Assembly: GCA_040772505.1 (NCBI GenBank)
Contig: JAXGYA010000002.1
Coordinates: forward strand, 434,001 to 498,000
Reading direction: 5' to 3'
DNA: 64,000 nucleotides
Origin: Mariniphaga sp040772505
GTDB taxonomy: Bacteria; Bacteroidota; Bacteroidia; Bacteroidales; Prolixibacteraceae
Both the position numbers and the translations under genes were made by a program. Below, piece by piece: positions 58,107 to 64,000 of the stretch; the first letter of the stretch is position 1, and every line of letters starts with the position of its first letter. The notes under the pieces were generated by a model. It was not told the origin of the DNA. It searched no databases and saw only the letters and a program-made list of their open reading frames with translations.

Positions 58107-60419
58107 TTATCTCTTTTTATTTGAAACTACTTCAATAACATGAACATCTTTGCTGTCAATCTGAGTGCTTATTTCCACTGTTTTTGCAGAGCTGTGTACC
58201 TCTTTTTGTGTCATATTGATTATATCCCGCAGGGTATATGTGCCATCTGCACTCACCTTTAATTCAATCTCAATCTCCTCCCTGTTGTCACTATGGTTTA
58301 TTATAAAAACGAGATAACCGTCCTTTGTATCCTGAAGCCGCACTTCCACCTGATTTGAAACTCTTCCGTCAAGAGATGTGGTAAAAGGTCTCTTAATATT
58401 TGCCCAATTCAATAAATTAATAAAAAATGAGTCATTATTGTCGTTGAACTTCCGGAAATTAGCCATTCCCATATAAGTTCCTGCCAGCATTGATTCACCT
58501 TTTCCGAATCGTGTGCTAACAATTGCTGGTTGTCCATGCTCAGTTGTTGCCAAAATCCGGACATCTCTGTTTTCAAGTAGATTTAATGACTGTGCATATA
58601 ACGATCCGGTAAGCTTGCTCCCTGCTTTAAGACCCTGCATTGCGGGGTGGTTTTCGTCTGCAACGGTGAACTCAATATTTTCACGCATCCTGACTTCATT
58701 TTCCCTCACTCCGAAAATGTCATGCATCCCGAGTCCGGGAATAATTTCGGAGGCATAGCCACGATCGTCGTTCCAGCCGATACGAGCTTCCGCCAACGCA
58801 TATCCGCCATTCTCCACAAAAGTGCGTAATCCGGATGCCGCCTTGCGGGTGAACATGATTGGATAGGGAATAATAATCAGTTTATATTGTGAGAAATCCT
58901 GATTTTCGATATGCTTCCTGTGGATGAAATCTACTGGTATATTATGATTTGCAAATGATTGAAAATAACCGATCAGCGATTGGCTCAATGCCGCCGGGTA
59001 ATCACGGCGTTGCATCCCTCCCACCATTTGAGTGAGCGGATTATAGACAATCCCAATTTCAGCCTTGGCGGGAGTGGCGTTCAGGAAGAGTTGCTGATTG
59101 CGATTTACCACGTCGGCAATTTGCCCGGTATTCACGGCTCTCTCGGTTAAGGTTCCGTCAAGATTAATCAATCCGTAACCACTCGCTTCATACCCAGATG
59201 ACATGGGATAATAGGCGTACATATTCACTCCTTTTGCTCCTTTGGCAATAGCTGACCACGCCCATATCCGATGGTCGTCTGAGGTTACCGGATCGCTCAC
59301 CAGAAGGGCTATGGTTCCCAGTCCTGCCTGCAGCTCTCCCACATACCATCCGCCCTTCTCGCGGTTTGCGCTTCGGGTAAAGTCCATCACGGTGCGCAGT
59401 GTGGTCACCGACCAGGCTCTGTCGGGATGGTTGTGTTTCGGGTAAATTGAAACGCCATAATAGTCCAATGGGCTTGCCATCAGGAAGTCATCTGTGGCGC
59501 CTGCACCCACGTGGGGTGATTGAAAAAGAGAAGCTCCTACGGCATGGGCAGTGATAAGGTGTGTTGCATCTACTTTCCGGATAGCGTTATAGCGGGCAGC
59601 CATATCTTCCACTAACTTTTCATAAATAAAAGTTTTCCAGTCGATAAAGTCGGTATAACTTAAAATGGTACTGAACCGGGGAGCTTCTATCTGCGCCCAA
59701 TCCGTAAAATTGCGGTGCCATGCGGTATTTATATTTTCGAGAGAGTTGTATTTTTTCTTGAGCCATTCTCTGAACCTGTTCTGGGTGGCATCGCAAAAAC
59801 AGAATTGAACATTGGGGATATAATCGATGGATGCCCAGTTGATGATATGTGGTTCACTCCACAAATCCCACCCGAAGAGATTTGGATGCGAAGTAGCTGC
59901 TTTGGCTGTTTCCGAGTAAAAGTTGAGTACAGCATCTTCAATAGCTTTATTATCAGTACATGCACCGGGAGCCGACTGAGGATAAACTTTGTCTCCGCTT
60001 TGTGCTTCGAACAGTGCATGGGGATGAAGCAGTGCAACCCAGTCGGGTGCGGAATCGACATAGATCTGTATAAACACTTTTAATCCTACTTCATCGGCAG
60101 TTTGCATCAGAAGGTGTAAATTATCAAAATTGTATTTTCCGGGTTCCGGTTCGCAGGTCGCCCATTCAACCCATGTTCGAACGGTGTTGAAACCGAGATC
60201 CTTTATCTGTTGCAGATCAGCTCTCCACTCTTTTTCAGAATTGGCTGTGATTTTAGACAGCATGGGAGCTCTGGCTTTGCCGCCGCTGTACCATACCGAA
60301 AAAGGAAAAAAATCCTTCTCAACGTTCTCATATTCCTTTTGTCCCTGAACTCCGAATGTAATGAGCAAAGACAATGTGAAAAGGAGATAAAATTTTAAAT
60401 TTTGTATTTTAGATGGCAT
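58107..60419 (-). CDS. GH42-type beta-galactosidase, exported
   Basis: 770 residues with a signal peptide (KFYLLFTLSLLITFGVQGQ). The GH42 barrel shows LGFNTVRTWVEWATCEPEPG, the general acid E189 in LFGWDLWSEPH and the nucleophile E362 in WYVGELQAG. From about 450 onward comes the trimerisation-type domain of GH42 (IIIPYPIMFTRKAASGLRTF) and a C-terminal beta domain. It would cleave terminal galactose. The CTD-like ending lacks any obvious secretion signal. The gene starts 21 bases after the GH18 stop and ends 3 bases before the ROK start. Confidence 0.9.
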   Translation of the reverse strand: MPSKIQNLKFYLLFTLSLLITFGVQGQKEYENVEKDFFPFSVWYSGGKARAPMLSKITANSEKEWRADLQQIKDLGFNTVRTWVEWATCEPEPGKYNFDNLHLLMQTADEVGLKVFIQIYVDSAPDWVALLHPHALFEAQSGDKVYPQSAPGACTDNKAIEDAVLNFYSETAKAATSHPNLFGWDLWSEPHIINWASIDYIPNVQFCFCDATQNRFREWLKKKYNSLENINTAWHRNFTDWAQIEAPRFSTILSYTDFIDWKTFIYEKLVEDMAARYNAIRKVDATHLITAHAVGASLFQSPHVGAGATDDFLMASPLDYYGVSIYPKHNHPDRAWSVTTLRTVMDFTRSANREKGGWYVGELQAGLGTIALLVSDPVTSDDHRIWAWSAIAKGAKGVNMYAYYPMSSGYEASGYGLINLDGTLTERAVNTGQIADVVNRNQQLFLNATPAKAEIGIVYNPLTQMVGGMQRRDYPAALSQSLIGYFQSFANHNIPVDFIHRKHIENQDFSQYKLIIIPYPIMFTRKAASGLRTFVENGGYALAEARIGWNDDRGYASEIIPGLGMHDIFGVRENEVRMRENIEFTVADENHPAMQGLKAGSKLTGSLYAQSLNLLENRDVRILATTEHGQPAIVSTRFGKGESMLAGTYMGMANFRKFNDNNDSFFINLLNWANIKRPFTTSLDGRVSNQVEVRLQDTKDGYLVFIINHSDNREEIEIELKVSADGTYTLRDIINMTQKEVHSSAKTVEISTQIDSKDVHVIEVVSNKKR

Positions 60420-60440
60420 AATAAAATAAGTTTAGAGTTA

Positions 60441-61541
60441 TTATTCTTTGTTCTTCATTACAGATTCCCATACGGCTTTTCGCAAAGTCCCCTGATTGTC
60501 ATCACCGTCATAATCCCAGGCCATCAAGCCTCTCATTCCTTTACTCAGAATCCAGTCTCCTTTGATTCTGATGCTTTTTTCATTGTCGTATCCGCAATAG
60601 TAAACTCCATTGTTTGTAACGTATGGAACTGACGCCGCATTGTCCCAATTATCAATTTTGTAGAACCGGGTGTCAAGTTCGAGAATTTTTTTGTATTTGA
60701 TCGCTTCCGTCCATGAGTGACGTCCGTAGAAAGGTATTCCTAATACCAGTTTATTGGCAGGCATGCCGGCATCCAGATAGGCCTGGACTGCACGGGTGCA
60801 GTCAGAAGCCGCCGATGGATCATAAAGCGCAGATTGGTGATGTGGAGCCGCATCCAGGTCATAGGTCATGATGTTCACAAAATCGACATAGGGCTCTACG
60901 GCTGCAATGTCAATATAGCGCCAGCCTCCCGGAACCTGTTGCTTATCCATGCAATAACCGGCATAGGTGAGCAGGTACTGATTTCCTATGGTTTCTCGCA
61001 GTTGCTTCATCAATAGCACATGGTTTGCAACATCCACTGCCACGTCATAAGCAATAGGATCACCACTCCATGAAAGCCCGGGAAACTCCCAGTCCATATC
61101 GACACCGTCGATACCCCATTTTTGCAGGAAAGCTTTACAGTCATTAGCAAAAGCCTTGCGGTATTCATCTGATTTGGAAAGTTGAGAGAAACCCTCGCCT
61201 TGAGAGTTTTCGAATGCTATTGAAATAGTCAGGTTGGGATTGATTTTCTTCAGATTAACGATCTGCCGTAAACGGCTATCGTCACCCAGAATATAGATTC
61301 CTTTATAAACGCCGCTTTCCATATAAGGTTCGGCAAAGGCATAATTGATATTTGTCAGATAGTTAGGATCGGGGATAACCGTACTCCAGGATGTCACGTA
61401 TGCCAGAGCTACACGTCCTTCCACCCGTTCAGGCATGTTATGCTCCGAATCGGGAGCTCTTATGCCCGTAGTATAATCATCATCCTTACAACTTACTAAT
61501 AAAATTACAGCAGTTAGTGTAATGTAAAAAATATTTTTCAT
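60441..61541 (-). CDS. GH18 chitinase / endo-beta-N-acetylglucosaminidase-like lipoprotein
   Basis: 366 residues from the ATG at 61541, chosen because it gives a proper signal peptide with lipobox LLVSC (Cys18). An upstream ATG (61574) would add 11 residues. The GH18 signature DGVDMDWEFPG carries the catalytic acid E152 and substrate-assisting D150. The MTYDL motif and WDYDGD appear later, as in chitinases and GH18 endoglycosidases. Its family includes enzymes that cut N-glycan cores. It is anchored to the outer membrane and probably surface-exposed. It follows a strong terminator by about 130 bases and precedes GH42. Confidence 0.92.
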   Translation of the reverse strand: MKNIFYITLTAVILLVSCKDDDYTTGIRAPDSEHNMPERVEGRVALAYVTSWSTVIPDPNYLTNINYAFAEPYMESGVYKGIYILGDDSRLRQIVNLKKINPNLTISIAFENSQGEGFSQLSKSDEYRKAFANDCKAFLQKWGIDGVDMDWEFPGLSWSGDPIAYDVAVDVANHVLLMKQLRETIGNQYLLTYAGYCMDKQQVPGGWRYIDIAAVEPYVDFVNIMTYDLDAAPHHQSALYDPSAASDCTRAVQAYLDAGMPANKLVLGIPFYGRHSWTEAIKYKKILELDTRFYKIDNWDNAASVPYVTNNGVYYCGYDNEKSIRIKGDWILSKGMRGLMAWDYDGDDNQGTLRKAVWESVMKNKE

Positions 61542-61669
61542 GCGATAAAAATTTATTTTTCTTAATGGTTTCATATAGAACTTGCACGAGTTTTAATCAC
61601 GTTTTTTATGATTTTTACATCATGCTTAAATATTGCATCAATATTTATCTCGCTAATTTAAAAAGGTTT

Positions 61670-61705
61670 AAACAACATAGGAAAACTGGTTTTCCTATGT
61701 TGTTT
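61670..61705 (-). terminator. 17-bp inverted repeat terminator after the lipoprotein gene
   Basis: Arms 61670-61686 and 61689-61705 are exact complements. On the minus strand it follows the end of the surface lipoprotein gene by 70 bases. It separates that transcript from the GH18 operon or lets a fraction read through. Confidence 0.9.
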
Positions 61706-61776
61706 ATTTATTGAAAACGTTCTTCTGAGTATGCATCTCTTATACTCGTTTCAAGAAACGTCTTTTGTGGTTATTC

Positions 61777-62724
61777 TTACTTTTTTGCCTGATAGAAACC
61801 ATACCATGCATAACTGTCCCAAAAATCGCCCTGTGCCCATGTCGATGCGGGATGCACCACACACATGTGCTCTTCGTCCAGCAGCCACAGCCAGTAAGTG
61901 GGGCGATCTCCGAGGAGCTCCCATGAGGTTGTGCTGCCGGGGAGGGGAATGGTTGTTGTCAGGGTGCCAACTATATAATCTTGCGGCTTCCCTGAACCGC
62001 CGGTCGGGACGTCGTGGGAAATAGCATACGTTCCTTCGCCTAATATGGTTCCGTCAGGTTTATAGGTTGTCAATTTGTTCCCCTTATATTCGAACACCAT
62101 AGTATAGTTTCCGGCAACGGATAACTTTGTTCCTCCACCGTCCCAATTGTTGAAGGCTTCGTGTATCATATTTACGCCACCGGCTAACCAGTTCGCATAC
62201 ATTCCGTTGAAATAGACAACTTTGTTGTTTGGGCTCGGCCAAAATTCCCATGTCTTTTTCGCAGTATTGTCCGACTTATCTTCAGCACCGGTCAGTAATG
62301 TCTGCCAGGGATCAAAACAATTGGTTACGGTAACCTGAACAGGGTCGGTTTGAATGATTGTATTTGCCGAGATGCCGACAAAGTAGATATCATAGACATC
62401 ATTAGATTCAAAAATGAGTGTATCGCAATCTGTTCCCAAGGTTTTTGAACTCCTATTATTAGCGTTTCCCCATTCAATATGCCAGACTCCCGGAATGTCG
62501 GGGCGACTGTTCTTGAGCACCACATACTGGTCGCCTTCCACCACTCCTTCCTGGTTAGGAATTGGTTGGGTGATGGAGATAACCGCTTCGAGCTCCGCTT
62601 TTGTAATGGGCGTTCCCACATTTTCGAAGTATTTTTCCCTCAGCGATTTTTCTTCAATCGGGTCGCACGCCATCCATACGGCTGCAACCATTAATAAAAT
62701 GATATATAATTTATTTCTTTTCAT
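61777..62724 (-). CDS. Surface lipoprotein, probable glycan-binding protein (SusE/F position)
   Basis: 315 residues with a signal peptide and lipobox VWMAC (Cys20). Residues about 45-135 resemble a beta-sandwich Ig-like domain. Residues about 150-310 form a second beta-rich domain (WEFWPSPNNKVVYFNGMYA, SVAGNYTMVFEYKGNKL, WLWLLDEEHMCVV) of the sort seen in surface glycan-binding proteins, with many tryptophans. No family could be assigned with certainty. Position directly after susD is that of the third PUL protein (SusE/SusF or SGBP). Ends 70 bases before the terminator. Confidence 0.75.
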   Translation of the reverse strand: MKRNKLYIILLMVAAVWMACDPIEEKSLREKYFENVGTPITKAELEAVISITQPIPNQEGVVEGDQYVVLKNSRPDIPGVWHIEWGNANNRSSKTLGTDCDTLIFESNDVYDIYFVGISANTIIQTDPVQVTVTNCFDPWQTLLTGAEDKSDNTAKKTWEFWPSPNNKVVYFNGMYANWLAGGVNMIHEAFNNWDGGGTKLSVAGNYTMVFEYKGNKLTTYKPDGTILGEGTYAISHDVPTGGSGKPQDYIVGTLTTTIPLPGSTTSWELLGDRPTYWLWLLDEEHMCVVHPASTWAQGDFWDSYAWYGFYQAKK

Positions 62725-62753
62725 TTGATTACAATTTTAAAGCTACTAAGCGA

Positions 62754-64000
62754 CTACATGTTATTCCAATCGGTAAATTGGGCGGTAGGCTCCCATCCCG
62801 GATTCTGTTCGAGCACACCGTTAGACTTGTCGATCTCGGTTTGAGGAATAGCCCAATACCCCTGAGTCTGTTTCAAACGTGCCTTATAGTCATAGTTTAC
62901 CATTGGCACCACCTCTGCGGCGTTAATCAATGTAAATCCGTTTTGTTTATTCAGTGCATCTCCAGCCTCATCGAGAGAGGGTCCCGACCAGCGGAGCAAG
63001 TCCCACCATCTTATTGATTCAAATGCAAGTTCCCAGCGACGTTCAGCTTTTATAGCTTGCAGTGAATAGGAAACCGGCGCAAGGTTGGAACGGGCACGCA
63101 CGCGGTTCAATCCGGCAGCGTCTTCTTTTAATTCCGATTGCATGAGCAGTACGTCTGCAAAGCGGATATGAATCAAATCGGCAATATGATTCAACGATTG
63201 GCTGACCGTAGGATTTTCATCCGGGTACATTTGCAGACTGAACATATTAAACGCTCCTTTATAATAAGAAAGAACATTGATATATTTTTTCTGAAAATAT
63301 CCGGTTTGTTCGTAATAACGGGTTGAAACGGTATAATCCGGTTCATCGGGAGATAATTTTCGATTCAGTAATTCGTTCCCGGTGTTATTGGGATCAAGAG
63401 CCCGGTAAGACCAGATAGAGCCGGTTAATCTGGGATCTTCAGTTGCCCCATTCAGGTAGGTTTGCTCTTCTGACCAGTCTTTCCAGTCTTCAACCATTGC
63501 CGGTGACACGGGACCTGCGCCCCATCCTTGCCCAAAGGGATAACTTTCATAACGGGGGCTTTTAACCATGTTGTCACCCGAAGGGGAAAAGAATTGTGCC
63601 ACTGTGTTGCTAAACCAGGTATAGGTCCAACTGTTGCCTTTCAATTTATGCTTGTTGGCAAACAGAGTTTCAACCGAACTGTTCCCAACCCAACGAAGGT
63701 TATTGTTGATTACGTAGTCGTAACGATAATTTTGATCATTGGTTTCGGTGGCTTCGTTGGTGTAAGACCAGATATTACGTTGGTCGGCAACCAGGTCGTG
63801 TCCCGAATTCTGAACACAATCGTCAATCCAGCCTATAACCTGGGCTTTGGTAATCCCTCCGGGAAGTTCCGTCTTTGCATATCTGCCGGTATAGAACAGG
63901 AAGACACGTGCCATCATCGCTTGTGCGGCTGACTTGGTGACATGTCCAGCCAAATCGGAACCTGCGGGGTATATGCGGTTAGGAATCAACTCGATAGCCT
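62754..64000 (-). CDS. SusD/RagB-type outer-membrane lipoprotein (partial, extends beyond the right edge)
   Basis: About 415 residues of a SusD-type protein, open to the last base, so the N-terminal lipobox and first 100 or more residues are outside the window. Typical features: AAQAMMARVFLFYTGRYAKT, the TPR-like helix LIHIRFADVLLMQSELKEDA, GLNRVRARSNL, and ERRWELAFESIRWWDLLRW, the hallmark of the family. The end, QTQGYWAIPQTEIDKSNG, is also typical. It belongs to the same PUL as the lipoprotein and GH genes downstream, and its SusC partner is presumably off the right side. Gap of 29 bases to the lipoprotein. Confidence 0.95.
   Translation of the reverse strand, partial: AIELIPNRIYPAGSDLAGHVTKSAAQAMMARVFLFYTGRYAKTELPGGITKAQVIGWIDDCVQNSGHDLVADQRNIWSYTNEATETNDQNYRYDYVINNNLRWVGNSSVETLFANKHKLKGNSWTYTWFSNTVAQFFSPSGDNMVKSPRYESYPFGQGWGAGPVSPAMVEDWKDWSEEQTYLNGATEDPRLTGSIWSYRALDPNNTGNELLNRKLSPDEPDYTVSTRYYEQTGYFQKKYINVLSYYKGAFNMFSLQMYPDENPTVSQSLNHIADLIHIRFADVLLMQSELKEDAAGLNRVRARSNLAPVSYSLQAIKAERRWELAFESIRWWDLLRWSGPSLDEAGDALNKQNGFTLINAAEVVPMVNYDYKARLKQTQGYWAIPQTEIDKSNGVLEQNPGWEPTAQFTDWNNM

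Overview
The window looks like a chromosomal segment of an anaerobic or facultative member of the Bacteroidota, probably a Bacteroidales or Marinilabiliales-type glycan degrader. Several things support this: SusC/SusD pairs, an RprX/RprY two-component pair, Bacteroidota-style promoters (TTTG, about 19 nt, TANNTTTG) with no Shine-Dalgarno preference, many lipoproteins, and C-rich palindromic repeats between genes. No sequence search was possible. Family calls rest on motifs, lengths and neighbours.

Layout. 1-581 is the tail of a Gfo/Idh/MocA oxidoreductase, closed by a strong terminator. 1068-5157 holds lepA, convergent with rprX-rprY. 5476-9662 carries a small membrane protein and an etfB-etfA-acyl-CoA dehydrogenase operon whose EtfB has a motif typical of bifurcating ETFs. 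A repeat-filled spacer leads to typA (10440) and a secreted SGNH hydrolase. 13576-24672, on the minus strand, is a SusC/SusD locus with a purple-acid-phosphatase-like lipoprotein, a propeller plus helical-barrel lipoprotein, a YidR-like propeller lipoprotein and the relic of another gene, but no glycoside hydrolase. It is the best candidate here for an undescribed uptake system. 25306-34461 (minus) has cysD-cysNC, a TMTC-like membrane protein with TPRs, an SLC13 permease and an orphan sensor kinase. 34895-43583 is housekeeping: an FtsB-like protein, YqgE, MsrB, dipeptide epimerase, pseudouridine synthase, PIF1-like helicase, DEAD-box helicase and a BASS transporter.

43784-49598 is a complete rRNA operon on the minus strand: promoter, 16S, tRNA-Ile(GAT), tRNA-Ala(TGC), 23S, 5S, terminator. 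Its spacers, and one 23S helix, carry C-rich palindromes. Two GH29 alpha-L-fucosidases follow (49848-52727). Next is a scarred stretch (52993-55190) with an FRG-domain gene, a methyltransferase stub, an IS1380-type transposase remnant and the 3' end of a group II intron.

55193-64000 (minus) is a polysaccharide utilisation locus entering from the right edge: SusD (partial), a surface lipoprotein, a terminator, then GH18, GH42, ROK kinase, MFS transporter and SIS-domain protein in a tightly packed operon. The logic is that the outer-membrane proteins bind and import glycan, GH18 and GH42 cut it, the MFS protein moves sugar across the inner membrane, and the ROK and SIS proteins phosphorylate and rearrange it. 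The glycan is probably rich in N-acetylglucosamine and galactose (inference).
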